Below the pieces are notes generated by a model. The model saw only the letters and a program-made list of their open reading frames with translations, searched no databases and was not told the DNA's origin. This document shows positions 36,023 to 47,636 of a DNA stretch of 64,000 nt, piece after piece (the first letter of the stretch is position 1; each line of letters opens with the position of its first letter). The translations under genes were made by a program, and so were the position numbers. Origin of the DNA: Bacteroides sp. OM05-12 (lineage in GTDB: Bacteria; Bacteroidota; Bacteroidia; Bacteroidales; Bacteroidaceae); contig NZ_QSUN01000008.1 of assembly GCF_003438995.1 (NCBI RefSeq), positions 81,668 through 145,667 of the forward strand, read 5' to 3'.

Positions 36023-37150
36023 TTATTCAACTCCGAACCTGTAAACCGTATGACTGATAAAAGTATCTCCCGGCCGCAACACGGTACTCGGGAATTGCGG
36101 TTGATTGGGACTATCTTGCAAATGCATCGACTCCAGACAGATAGCTCCACGTTTAGGATAGGCAATTCCGTTTTTCCCCTGCTGTTGTCCCTTTAATCCG
36201 TTGGCCGTATAAATTTGCAATGCAGGTTCGGTTGTATAGACTTCAAGCGTTCTCCCGCTCACCGGATCGGAAACTTTGGCTGCCAACCGGGTATCATCAC
36301 CTTCCGTGTTCAAAATCCAACTGTGATCATACCCTCCAACAATATTTAATTGTTCATAATCATCGTTTATCCTCTTACCTATTACTGTTGGGGTATTAAA
36401 ATCCAGTGGAGTATCCGCCACGTCCCATATCTCTCCCGTCACACATTTTGTACTGTCATAAGGAGTGAAATGATTTGCATTAACATAAAGCAGCTGGTCT
36501 TCAATCGTCGAGTTCAGATTTCCGGATATATTAAAGAAAGAATGATGTCCGATATTAATTACAGTAGGAGCATCCGTCTCTGCTTCATAACGAATATCCA
36601 ATTCATTATTTTCCGTTACCGTATATATAATATGTATACCCAAGTTACCCGGAAAACCGTTTTCACCATCAGGAGAAAGATAACTTAATTTTAAAGTATT
36701 GTCTGCCAACATTTCCGCTTGCCAGATACGTGAAGCAAAACTCGGTTCTCCCCCATGCGCACAATGAGTATCTTTATTTGCCATCAACTTATATTCAACA
36801 GAATCCAATGTAAAATGCGCATCACGTATCCTGCCGATATAACGTCCGATAGTTGCGCCAAAATTCTGTTTCTTGTCTAAATAATCCTGAATAGAAGCAT
36901 ATCCGCAAACCACATCTTCCAACTTACCATCACGGTCAGGAACCATAATGGAGACGACACGCCCTCCATAATTAGTGATGCAAACTTCCATCCCTTTTTT
37001 ATTCTTGAGAACAAACAAATCCGTCAATTGCCCGTCAATCTCTTTTTGAAAATCCGGACGATTCAACCCGGATAAAGTCATTTCATTTTGATTGCAAGCT
37101 ATAAATACAGAGCAAACCATTAATAAAGAAGTTACTATTTTCAGTCTCAT
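36023..37150 (-). CDS. galM: aldose 1-epimerase lipoprotein
   Basis: It interconverts anomers of galactose or glucose. The signal peptide ends in the lipobox VFIAC, so the enzyme is probably attached to a membrane outside the cytoplasm, as is usual for Bacteroides mutarotases. The catalytic His is in VINIGHHSFFNISG, with the substrate His earlier in DTHCAHGGEPSF. The catalytic Glu lies in ICLESMHLQDSPNQP. At 375 residues it is normal. It is convergent with dgkA with an 11-base gap and has its own -7 box. Confidence 0.92.
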   Translation of the reverse strand: MRLKIVTSLLMVCSVFIACNQNEMTLSGLNRPDFQKEIDGQLTDLFVLKNKKGMEVCITNYGGRVVSIMVPDRDGKLEDVVCGYASIQDYLDKKQNFGATIGRYIGRIRDAHFTLDSVEYKLMANKDTHCAHGGEPSFASRIWQAEMLADNTLKLSYLSPDGENGFPGNLGIHIIYTVTENNELDIRYEAETDAPTVINIGHHSFFNISGNLNSTIEDQLLYVNANHFTPYDSTKCVTGEIWDVADTPLDFNTPTVIGKRINDDYEQLNIVGGYDHSWILNTEGDDTRLAAKVSDPVSGRTLEVYTTEPALQIYTANGLKGQQQGKNGIAYPKRGAICLESMHLQDSPNQPQFPSTVLRPGDTFISHTVYRFGVE

Positions 37151-37190
37151 TATTTTATTTTTTATAGTTGGTTTTGTTTAATGATAAGGC

Positions 37191-37198
37191 CAAAGTTA
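37191..37198 (-). promoter_or_regulatory. -7 box of galM
   Basis: TAACTTTG on the minus strand, a perfect consensus 41 bases before the start. Confidence 0.65.
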
Positions 37199-37274
37199 AT
37201 GATATTTAATTGAGAGAAGCTCTTCTACAATATCTTTTTTTACTATTTTATAAAAGTAATACAAGAAAAAGAAT

Positions 37275-37282
37275 TACCTTTG
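37275..37282 (+). promoter_or_regulatory. -7 box of the DUF1573 gene
   Basis: TACCTTTG, 27 bases before the ATG at 37309. It rules out the longer upstream start. Confidence 0.7.
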
Positions 37283-37308
37283 CGTATTACTTTAAACAAA
37301 CAGATGAA

Positions 37309-37719
37309 ATGAAAAAGGTATTATTTTTAGTTCTCATGCTTACAATGGGATTAACTTATGCCTCTGCACAACAAGCGGAGATCAAGTTTGATAAAACGAC
37401 ACATGATTTCGGTACTTTCTCTGAAAGCAGTCCAAAAGTTACTTGTACTTTCAAATTCACGAATACAGGAGATGATTTATTAATAATACATCAGGCAGTA
37501 GCTTCATGTGGCTGTACCGTTCCTTCTTATACCAAAGAGCCGATCAAGCCGGGAGAAAGCGGTGAAATCAAAGTAACTTACAACGGCGCCGGAAAATATC
37601 CGGGACATTTCAAGAAATCAATTACAATCCGCAGTAATGCCAAAACAGAAATGACAAGGCTTTACATTGAAGGAGAAATGATTTCTAAAGACGGACTTGT
37701 TGCTGCGCCTCAAAATTAA
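37309..37719 (+). CDS. DUF1573 secreted protein
   Basis: The ATG at 37309 gives a clear signal peptide (MKKVLFLVLMLTMGLTYASA); a longer frame begins 99 bases upstream but lies before the -7 box. The 137-residue protein is one Ig-like domain of the DUF1573 type, with KTTHDFGTFSESSPKVTCTF, the conserved VASCGCTVPSY and the PGESGEIKVTYN strand. The CxC pair may bind metal or form a disulfide. DUF1573 proteins are periplasmic or surface proteins, very common in Bacteroidetes. No partner gene is adjacent. Confidence 0.92.
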   Translation: MKKVLFLVLMLTMGLTYASAQQAEIKFDKTTHDFGTFSESSPKVTCTFKFTNTGDDLLIIHQAVASCGCTVPSYTKEPIKPGESGEIKVTYNGAGKYPGHFKKSITIRSNAKTEMTRLYIEGEMISKDGLVAAPQN

Positions 37720-37736
37720 AAAGATATGTAATCATA

Positions 37737-37780
37737 AAAAAAACGGTTGGCTATAAAAAATAGTCAACCGCTTTTGCTTT
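37737..37780 (+). terminator. terminator after the DUF1573 gene
   Basis: CGGTTGGCTAT pairs with ATAGTCAACCG (one G-T) around a short A loop, followed by CTTTTGCTTT. Confidence 0.8.
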
Positions 37781-37810
37781 ATATCACGTTTTAATTTATA
37801 CTTGAAATTT

Positions 37811-38110
37811 CCTTCACCTTATCACTTTTATTTATTAATCATTGATTGGCAGTTTATTAAAGTGAAGGCAGTTTTTTCAGTTGAGAATTGAAAGTTTAGA
37901 GTTGAGAGTTAGAAAAGATTTAGAGAACTTGGTTCACGGATAACGCTGATTAGGCTGATTATAACAGATTAATAAAAAGAAATCCGCTTTCATCGGCTCC
38001 ATCCGTGTCATCTGTAAACCATCGGATTTCTCTACTCTCTACTAAAAAAGTACCTTCACTTTATTTAATTGATAATCAACCACAAATGGTAAAAAAGTGA
38101 TAAGGTGAAG
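37811..38110. mobile_element. MITE-like element, copy 2
   Basis: About 300 bases, with 70-base inverted ends: left CCTTCACCTTATCACTTTTA with AGTGAAGGCA inside, right GTGATAAGGTGAAG preceded by the inner complement CCTTCACTTT. The core shares GAACTTGGTTCACGGATAAC and CATCCGTGTCA with copy 1. The core orientation is the same in both. There is no coding frame. Flanks beyond the ends (ACAAATCAAAGTAAA) are also shared. Confidence 0.6.
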
Positions 38111-38163
38111 ACAAATCAAAGTAAATTGAAAATAGCTAAATCAACAGAATAACAAGCTAAAAA

Positions 38164-38245
38164 TGCCTAAGGGAGCGTTGACTTACGCTCCGGTAGATGT
38201 AAGCGAACGCCCCTTTGAGCGTTAGCCATCACTCCCTTGGGCGAC
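38164..38245. repeat. GC-rich foldback
   Basis: An outer stem (GCCTAAGGGAG with CTCCCTTGGGC) encloses inner inverted words GGAGCGTTGACTTACGCTCC and GAACGCCCC/GAGCGTT. The richer GC content stands out from the surroundings. No coding frame is seen. Confidence 0.5.
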
Positions 38246-38272
38246 AGGCAACACCCTCTTATGTGATTTATA

Positions 38273-38352
38273 AAACGACCTGATGTTTTTCACAAGCACC
38301 TTGATGTTTTAAAAAAACATCAGGTTGATTGAAAAAAACATCAGGTCGTTTG
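38273..38352. repeat. GATG palindromic repeat, copy D
   Basis: Three units: CGACCTGATGTTTTT, CACCTTGATGTTTTAAAAAA facing AACATCAGGTTGATTG, and AACATCAGGTCG. It is the same family as 3896-4003. Confidence 0.6.
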
Positions 38353-38362
38353 TTGACAAAGA

Positions 38363-38411
38363 TACGGTCGATTGACAACAAACTCCTATCGTTTGTAAAC
38401 AACCGACCGTA
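38363..38411. repeat. 49-nt hairpin, copy 2
   Basis: The outer stem is TACGGTCG with CGACCGTA (8 bp perfect); the loop core CAAACTCCTATCGTTTG is identical to copy 1 at 9273-9321 and the two units are the same length. Confidence 0.65.
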
Positions 38412-38495
38412 TGCTAAACAAGAGATACCAATAACTTTCCTAAACTAAAGTCTTGTTTTTAAACTTAAAATTAATGATAGTTAGCTATGTTTTCT

Positions 38496-38503
38496 TATAT
38501 TTG
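38496..38503 (+). promoter_or_regulatory. -7 box of the OPT-esterase-GH2 operon
   Basis: TATATTTG matches TAnnTTTG, 41 bases before the start codon. Confidence 0.65.
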
Positions 38504-38543
38504 TGTCCAATTATTGACACATTATTAATTATAAATCTATCAC

Positions 38544-40541
38544 ATGAAAGAAGAAGAAGATAAATTCACGGGACTGCCGGAGAATGCATTCCGTGAACTT
38601 AAACCGGGAGAGACCTATAATCCTCTTATGTCTCCTGACAAACAATACCCTGAAGTAACACTATGGTCTGTATTATGGGGTGTCAGTATGGCAATCCTAT
38701 TCTCTGCCGCCGCGGCCTATTTAGGATTAAAAGTAGGACAAGTATTCGAAGCTGCTATCCCTATTGCGATTATTGCAGTCGGAGTATCCAGTGCCGCCAA
38801 ACGTAAGAATGCTTTAGGAGAAAACGTAATCATCCAATCTATCGGTGCTTGTTCGGGAGTCATTGTAGCCGGTGCTATTTTTACTCTTCCCGCCCTTTAT
38901 ATTCTTCAAGCCAAATATCCGGAAATGACAGTTAGTTTCATGCAAGTATTCATCAGTTCTTTATTAGGCGGTGTATTGGGCATATTGTTTCTAATTCCTT
39001 TCCGCAAATACTTTGTAAGTGACATGCACGGTATGTATCCTTTCCCGGAAGCTACGGCAACCACGCAAGTGCTTGTTTCAGGCGAAAAAGGAGGAAGCCA
39101 AGCCAAACCACTACTATTCGCAGGACTAATCGGTGGATTATACGACTTCATCGTTGCTACTTTCGGTTGGTGGAATGAGAATTTCACGACACGGATATGT
39201 GGTTTCGGAGATATGCTCGCCGAAAAAGCAAAATTGGTATTCAAAGTCAATACCGGTGCTGCCGTATTAGGATTAGGCTACATTGTCGGACTGAAATATG
39301 CATCGATTATTTGCTTCGGTTCCCTTGCCGTATGGTGGCTCATTATTCCCGGAATGTCCCTTCTGTTCGGCGATCAGGTTTTGAATATGTGGAATCCGGA
39401 TATTACCATGACCGTAGGCGCAATGAGTCCGGAAATGATATTCAAAGAATACGCCAAAAGCATTGGTATCGGTGGTATCGCCATGGCTGGAGTTATCGGT
39501 ATCGTAAAATCATGGAGTATCATTAAAAGTGCGGTAGGACTGGCTGCAAAAGAGATGAAAGGTAAGAGCAATGTAGAGGTAAACGTTAAACGTACACAAC
39601 GGGATATCTCCATGAAAATTATCGCAATAGGATCAATCATTACTATCATAGTGATATTCCTGTTCTTCTTCTTTGATGTAATGCAAGGCAACCTGCTTCA
39701 CAGCCTTGTTGCCATTGTATTGGTAGCGGGAATTGCATTTCTGTTTACTACTGTTGCGGCAAATGCCATTGCCATTGTGGGAACTAATCCTGTATCCGGC
39801 ATGACATTAATGACATTGATTCTTGCTTCTGTTGTGATGGTAGCCGTGGGATTGAAAGGTCCGGAAGGAATGGTTGCAGCATTAGTAATGGGCGGCGTTG
39901 TATGTACGGCATTATCTATGGCAGGAGGTTTTATCACCGACCTGAAAATAGGTTATTGGTTGGGTAGCACACCTGCAAAACAGGAAACATGGAAGTTTTT
40001 GGGAACGATTGTTTCCGCTGCCACAGTAGGTGGAGTTATCATGATTCTTAATAAAACTTACGGTTTCACCAGCGGACAACTGGCTGCTCCGCAAGCCAAT
40101 GCCATGGCTGCCGTTATCGAGCCATTAATGAGTGGCGTAGGTGCACCATGGTTATTATACGGCATCGGAGCTATCATTGCGGTGATACTTACCTACTTTA
40201 ATGTGCCGGCACTTGCTTTTGCACTCGGAATGTTTATTCCATTGGAACTTAATATTCCTCTTATCGTGGGTGGTGCTATTAATTGGTATGTAACGACACG
40301 CAGTAAAGACAATTCTTTGAATACGGAACGAGGAGAAAAAGGAACCCTGTTGGCCTCCGGATTCATTGCAGGCGGAGCTCTGATGGGTGTTATCAGCGCG
40401 GCAATGCGCTTCGGTGGCATAAATCTCGTAAATGAAGAATGGCTTTCCAACTCATGGTCGCAAGTAACGTCTTTAGTTGCCTATATACTATTAATCATTT
40501 ACTTCATCAAAGCAAGTATGAAAGTAGACTCAAAGCATTAA
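38544..40541 (+). CDS. OPT family oligopeptide transporter
   Basis: This is a large inner-membrane transporter of 665 residues with about 15 hydrophobic segments. It fits the prokaryotic branch of the OPT superfamily: NPLMSPDKQYPEVTLWSVLWG before the first helix, AAAAYLGLKVGQVFEAAIPIA, the NxxxSIGACSGVI-type segment and MYPFPEATATTQVLVSG in the middle, and TGNPVSGMTL-type IVGTNPVSGMTL later. Substrates are short peptides or metal chelates taken up with protons; the exact substrate cannot be told. It is followed by an esterase and a beta-galactosidase at 11- and 15-base gaps. Confidence 0.9.
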   Translation: MKEEEDKFTGLPENAFRELKPGETYNPLMSPDKQYPEVTLWSVLWGVSMAILFSAAAAYLGLKVGQVFEAAIPIAIIAVGVSSAAKRKNALGENVIIQSIGACSGVIVAGAIFTLPALYILQAKYPEMTVSFMQVFISSLLGGVLGILFLIPFRKYFVSDMHGMYPFPEATATTQVLVSGEKGGSQAKPLLFAGLIGGLYDFIVATFGWWNENFTTRICGFGDMLAEKAKLVFKVNTGAAVLGLGYIVGLKYASIICFGSLAVWWLIIPGMSLLFGDQVLNMWNPDITMTVGAMSPEMIFKEYAKSIGIGGIAMAGVIGIVKSWSIIKSAVGLAAKEMKGKSNVEVNVKRTQRDISMKIIAIGSIITIIVIFLFFFFDVMQGNLLHSLVAIVLVAGIAFLFTTVAANAIAIVGTNPVSGMTLMTLILASVVMVAVGLKGPEGMVAALVMGGVVCTALSMAGGFITDLKIGYWLGSTPAKQETWKFLGTIVSAATVGGVIMILNKTYGFTSGQLAAPQANAMAAVIEPLMSGVGAPWLLYGIGAIIAVILTYFNVPALAFALGMFIPLELNIPLIVGGAINWYVTTRSKDNSLNTERGEKGTLLASGFIAGGALMGVISAAMRFGGINLVNEEWLSNSWSQVTSLVAYILLIIYFIKASMKVDSKH

Positions 40542-40552
40542 TTTGAAAAGGA

Positions 40553-41377
40553 ATGAAGAAATCAGCAATTATATTATTATTGATACTTACTACTAATTTA
40601 TTTGCCCAAAAGCCCATAGAGATACTTCTATGGGCCGATGGTGCTCCTACCGACAATGAGTTGAAAGGAGAAGAGAACACTCCTACCCTCACGGTATACC
40701 TTCCTTCAAACGGTAACGGGAAAGCAATCGTCATGTGCCCCGGAGGTGGTTACAGCCATTTGGCAATGAATCATGAAGGACACGATATGGCGCAATGGTT
40801 CAATGCACAAGGAATTGTATATGCCGTATTAAAATACCGAATGCCCAACGGACACAGTGACGTTCCACTTTCAGACGCAGAACAAGCCATGCGGATTGTA
40901 AGGGAACATGCAAAAGAATGGAAGATAGATTCCGATAAAATAGGTATTATGGGAGCTTCTGCCGGCGGACACCTTGCCTCTACTCTTGCCACCCATTACA
41001 GTAGTGAGCTAGCGAAACCGAACTTTCAAATACTCCTTTATCCGGTTGTCACAATGATAGAAGGAATTACACATTCCGGCTCCCGCAATAACCTGATAGA
41101 AAATGCCGCTGCCGGAAGTGAAAAAGAAGTAATGTTTTGCAATGAAAAGCAAGTAAATTCCCAAACTCCCGCCGCGTTCATTGCCTTATCCTCCGATGAT
41201 AAAGTAGTTCCTCCCGCAAACAGCATCAACTATTATACCGCTTTATTGCAGAATAACATACCGGCCTCCCTCCATATTTACCCTATTGGCGGACACGGTT
41301 GGGGATTTAATGACAGTTTCCCCTATAAACGGCAATGGACTGAAGAATTGGAAAAATGGATACGAGAATTATACTAA
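40553..41377 (+). CDS. secreted alpha/beta-hydrolase (esterase, BD-FAE/axe-like)
   Basis: A signal peptide of about 18 residues (LLILTTNLFAQ) is followed by an alpha/beta-hydrolase core. The oxyanion-hole segment is MCPGGGYSHLAMNHEGHD, the nucleophile Ser136 is in GASAGGH, and the Asp and His are in SSDDKVVPP and YPIGGHGWGF. These features fit the family of acetyl-xylan and feruloyl esterases used on plant or mucin glycans. It is between OPT and the GH2 gene in one operon, so it may remove acetyl groups before the GH2 enzyme acts. Confidence 0.87.
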   Translation: MKKSAIILLLILTTNLFAQKPIEILLWADGAPTDNELKGEENTPTLTVYLPSNGNGKAIVMCPGGGYSHLAMNHEGHDMAQWFNAQGIVYAVLKYRMPNGHSDVPLSDAEQAMRIVREHAKEWKIDSDKIGIMGASAGGHLASTLATHYSSELAKPNFQILLYPVVTMIEGITHSGSRNNLIENAAAGSEKEVMFCNEKQVNSQTPAAFIALSSDDKVVPPANSINYYTALLQNNIPASLHIYPIGGHGWGFNDSFPYKRQWTEELEKWIRELY

Positions 41378-44674
<3,297 letters not shown>

Positions 44675-44679
44675 AAATA

Positions 44680-44716
44680 AAAATCCCCGATAGTCTCATG
44701 TCCATCGGGGATTTTT
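44680..44716. terminator. bidirectional terminator
   Basis: AAAATCCCCGAT pairs with ATCGGGGATTTT around a 12-base loop, with A and T runs on either side. It serves the convergent GH2 and ferritin genes. Confidence 0.9.
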
Positions 44717-44736
44717 ATTTAATGTAATATATACGG

Positions 44737-45219
44737 TTATTTACGTTGACCTAACTGTGCGTCAATATAAAACAAACCGGCATCACCTGCCATTCGGATT
44801 TTATCCACAATTCCTTGGGCTGTAGCCTCTTCTTCCACTTGTTCACGAACAAATCCCCACAAAAAATCCTGAGAAGCTTTGTCATGTTCAGCCGAAGCGA
44901 CATCCACCAATTTGTCAATCAAAGCCGATACATGACACTCATGTTTATACACAGCTTCAAATACTTCCAATGGAGTCCCCCATCCTGTCGGAACAACATC
45001 TATCTTATCAACTTTAGCTTCACCTCCACGCTTCAAAACATAATCGGCAAGCATCAAAGCATGTTCCAATTCTTCTTGTGATTGTAAACGCATCCAGTGA
45101 GCAAATCCCTCATACCCTTCTTTTGCAAAAAAGAAAGACATCGACAAATACAGGTTAGAAGACCACATCTCGGCAACAACCTGTTCATTAATAGCATCCT
45201 GTAATTTCTTTGAAATCAT
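44737..45219 (-). CDS. ftnA: ferritin
   Basis: This 160-residue four-helix iron-storage protein fits the bacterial non-haem ferritin family. The ferroxidase-centre residues lie in AEMWSSNLYLSMSFFF and LQSQEELEHALML, with the second-helix partner in FVREQVEEEATAQGI. The protein forms a 24-subunit shell in the cytosol and oxidises Fe2+. In Bacteroides such genes respond to oxygen and iron; no such site was seen here. It has its own -7 box. Confidence 0.95.
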   Translation of the reverse strand: MISKKLQDAINEQVVAEMWSSNLYLSMSFFFAKEGYEGFAHWMRLQSQEELEHALMLADYVLKRGGEAKVDKIDVVPTGWGTPLEVFEAVYKHECHVSALIDKLVDVASAEHDKASQDFLWGFVREQVEEEATAQGIVDKIRMAGDAGLFYIDAQLGQRK

Positions 45220-45255
45220 AATTCTTGTAGTTTTATATAGTGATTGTAATGATTA

Positions 45256-45263
45256 CAAAAGTA
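45256..45263 (-). promoter_or_regulatory. -7 box of ftnA
   Basis: TACTTTTG on the minus strand, 37 bases before the start codon. Confidence 0.6.
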
Positions 45264-45401
45264 AGAATAATTTAAATAGTTGAGCATTTACAGTTCAATA
45301 TTTAGCATAAATTCAACAACTTTTCATCCTTATTAATATTCACTTTTAACTTAAACAAACGAAAGCACAATAATGTTTTGCCAAATTTAAAAAGTAAATC
45401 C

Positions 45402-45432
45402 TTTGTGTATCAAATAAAAAGCATTACCTTTG
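45402..45432 (+). promoter_or_regulatory. promoter of rpsP
   Basis: TTTG at 45402-45405 (-33) and TACCTTTG at 45425-45432 (-7), spaced by 19 bases, fit the Bacteroides consensus exactly. A small stem CCAATA(cgaga)TATTGG follows at 45439-45455 in the leader. Confidence 0.8.
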
Positions 45433-45492
45433 CACCCGCCAATACGAGATATTGGCATTTAATTCAAATCATTAATTAAAATTATTTTTAAG

Positions 45493-46044
45493 ATGGCAAC
45501 CAAAATTAGATTGCAAAGAAACGGACGCAAAAGTTATGCGTTTTATTCAATTGTTATTGCAGACGTAAGAGCACCACGTGATGGTAAATTTATTGAAAAG
45601 ATTGGTACTTACAATCCAAACACCAATCCTGCAACAGTAGATTTGAATTTCGAAAGTGCATTAAAATGGGTTATGAACGGTGCACAACCGACTGACACAG
45701 TTCGCAACATTCTTTCTCGCGAAGGTGTTTACATGAAGAAACACTTACTTGGCGGTGTTGCTAAAGGCGCATTCGGTGAAGCGGAAGCAGAAGCTAAATT
45801 CGAAGCATGGAAGAACAACAAACAATCAGGTCTTGCTGCTCTGAAAGCAAAAGAAGAAGCAGAAGCTAAAGCAGAAGCTAAAGCACGTCTTGAAGCTGAA
45901 AAGAAAGTAAACGAAGAAATTGCTAAGAAAGTAGCTGAAAAGAAAGCTGCTGAAGCTGCCGCTAAGGTAGAAGCAGAAGCACCTGCTACAGAAGAAGCTA
46001 CACCTGCTGAAGAAGCACCTGTTGCTGAAGCTGCTGCTGAATAA
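45493..46044 (+). CDS. rpsP: ribosomal protein S16 with Ala/Glu/Lys-rich tail
   Basis: Residues 1-85 are the S16 fold ([20 protein letters not shown], then [18 protein letters not shown]). Residues about 110-183 are an added low-complexity tail made of repeated EAKAEA, KKAAEAA and EEAxPAEE stretches. It is probably a charged helix. The usual S16 is 75-90 residues; long tails are known in Bacteroidetes. It is not joined to rimM or trmD here. The small terminator follows. Confidence 0.95.
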   Translation: MATKIRLQRNGRKSYAFYSIVIADVRAPRDGKFIEKIGTYNPNTNPATVDLNFESALKWVMNGAQPTDTVRNILSREGVYMKKHLLGGVAKGAFGEAEAEAKFEAWKNNKQSGLAALKAKEEAEAKAEAKARLEAEKKVNEEIAKKVAEKKAAEAAAKVEAEAPATEEATPAEEAPVAEAAAE

Positions 46045-46073
46045 TCAGTCTTTGCATAAAGTATTTGTGAAAG

Positions 46074-46110
46074 TTCCCTGAATAGATTCATTTCTTTCAG
46101 GGAATTTTTA
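46074..46110 (+). terminator. terminator after rpsP
   Basis: TTCCCTGAA pairs with TTCAGGGAA around a 13-base loop, followed by TTTTTA. Confidence 0.75.
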
Positions 46111-46164
46111 TATTCAATACGAATCTTACAAATATTGATAACTAATTTATCCTGCAAATATTAC

Positions 46165-47544
46165 TCATTGTATAGACTTGCCACGAGCCTTTCTTTTCTC
46201 TAACTCCTCTTTCAAAAAACGTTGGCGATCATTGGCTATATAGCGACGAGCAAATATATTAGGAACAGCTACTCCCAAAGAAATACAAAGAATAATCAAT
46301 GAAGCGTTAATCCCATTAGACATTGCTAGAGTAACCTCTCCTATCACGCCTGTCATATTGATAAATGTAAAAAGAGAACGATACATCAGTACGCCCGGTA
46401 TCATAGGAATAACAGAAGGAATGGTCAATACGTGATTAGGAACGTGAAACCAGTGGACTGCTTTTATCGCTATCAGACTAACTATAAAACCTCCCATAAA
46501 CGAACCGATAACCGGACCAAACCCTAATTCGAAATTTACAAAATTCCGTGTACAGACAGCGATGACTCCACCTAACGCTACCACCCAAAGCAAACGACGC
46601 TGAATATTGAATATCATCGAAAAGCCAACCGCTGAAATAGCAGCAGCAATGGCATATATTAAATAAGAATCATGAGGAACCATACTCAATTCACTGAATT
46701 TCTTATCTATATTAAAATCTTCCATAACCAATAAACGCATAGCGAGCACAATACCAAATGCCATCGCTCCTACCATCATCACCGTATTCGCCGCACGGGT
46801 AATACCTACAAGCAAATAATTATCTATCATATCATCCACAAAATTAATCAACGGTACTCCCGGTACAATAAACAAAGCACAGGCTAGCAACGGATGATAA
46901 GGCGTAGATGACAAACCTGTAAATGAAGACAAATATGCTAAACAAGTTGAAACAAAAGCTGCAATAGCAATACTCATATATACATTTATGCCAAATTCAA
47001 TACACCGGGCACGTACGCGAAAGCCACAAAAAGCACTGATGGAAGCAAACAGAAATGCAATCCAATCACACCCAAACAGTTTACAGAATCCACCACATGC
47101 AAACCCCGCACCTACAGCTACCAAATAAGGAGTATAATTACGCTTTTTCGTGCTGATTTTATTCAGTTCCTCTTCATATTGATCAAGGGAATAATCACGT
47201 TCAATAGCTCTCCAGGATAATTTACTTATTTCACTAAGAGCTGTCATATTGATACCATGTTTCTCACACTTTTGAAATTTGGAATAAGAATGTGCACCGT
47301 CACTTACATTCACAACAAGCATTGTATAACTGACATCAATATGTAATTTATCCTCGGGAAGTCCCAGATAAGCAGCAACACGGTACATATTGCGTACTAT
47401 ACGGTTAGTGTCTGCCGCACTTTCCACCAACAGTTTACCGGTACGCAACAATAAATCCAGCTTACGCCTAAGTAATAGTACTTCTTGTTCTGATAATTGT
47501 TCGTTAATTTTCCGGTTATCCTTCATCGTCATATTTGTTAACAT
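46165..47544 (-). CDS. ThrE-type threonine/serine exporter family protein
   Basis: The protein joins the two ThrE parts in one chain: the N-terminal DUF1212-like region (about 1-260; KLDLLLRTGKLLVESAADTN, VTDGAHSY-like VNVSDGAHSYSK) and a C-terminal DUF3815-like half with the last membrane helices (GELGFGPVIGSFMGGF type). About 10 membrane helices are seen. It would export Thr/Ser. The start is uncertain: the -7 box at 47567-47574 makes starts at 47544, 47532 or 47526 possible, and rules out the longer frame at 47601. Confidence 0.85.
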   Translation of the reverse strand: MLTNMTMKDNRKINEQLSEQEVLLLRRKLDLLLRTGKLLVESAADTNRIVRNMYRVAAYLGLPEDKLHIDVSYTMLVVNVSDGAHSYSKFQKCEKHGINMTALSEISKLSWRAIERDYSLDQYEEELNKISTKKRNYTPYLVAVGAGFACGGFCKLFGCDWIAFLFASISAFCGFRVRARCIEFGINVYMSIAIAAFVSTCLAYLSSFTGLSSTPYHPLLACALFIVPGVPLINFVDDMIDNYLLVGITRAANTVMMVGAMAFGIVLAMRLLVMEDFNIDKKFSELSMVPHDSYLIYAIAAAISAVGFSMIFNIQRRLLWVVALGGVIAVCTRNFVNFELGFGPVIGSFMGGFIVSLIAIKAVHWFHVPNHVLTIPSVIPMIPGVLMYRSLFTFINMTGVIGEVTLAMSNGINASLIILCISLGVAVPNIFARRYIANDRQRFLKEELEKRKARGKSIQ

Positions 47545-47566
47545 TATATTACCTTGAAAAAAGGTG

Positions 47567-47574
47567 CAAAAGTA
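47567..47574 (-). promoter_or_regulatory. -7 box of the ThrE-like gene
   Basis: TACTTTTG on the minus strand, between the nqr terminator and the start codons. Confidence 0.6.
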
Positions 47575-47578
47575 CAAA

Positions 47579-47613
47579 AAAAGACGGCAAGCTACAACCA
47601 CTTGCCGTCTTTT
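47579..47613 (-). terminator. terminator of the nqr operon
   Basis: AAAAGACGGCAAG pairs perfectly with CTTGCCGTCTTTT around a 9-base loop, 23 bases after the nqrF stop. Confidence 0.88.
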
Positions 47614-47636
47614 CTTTCTTACTTTATCTTATTCTT

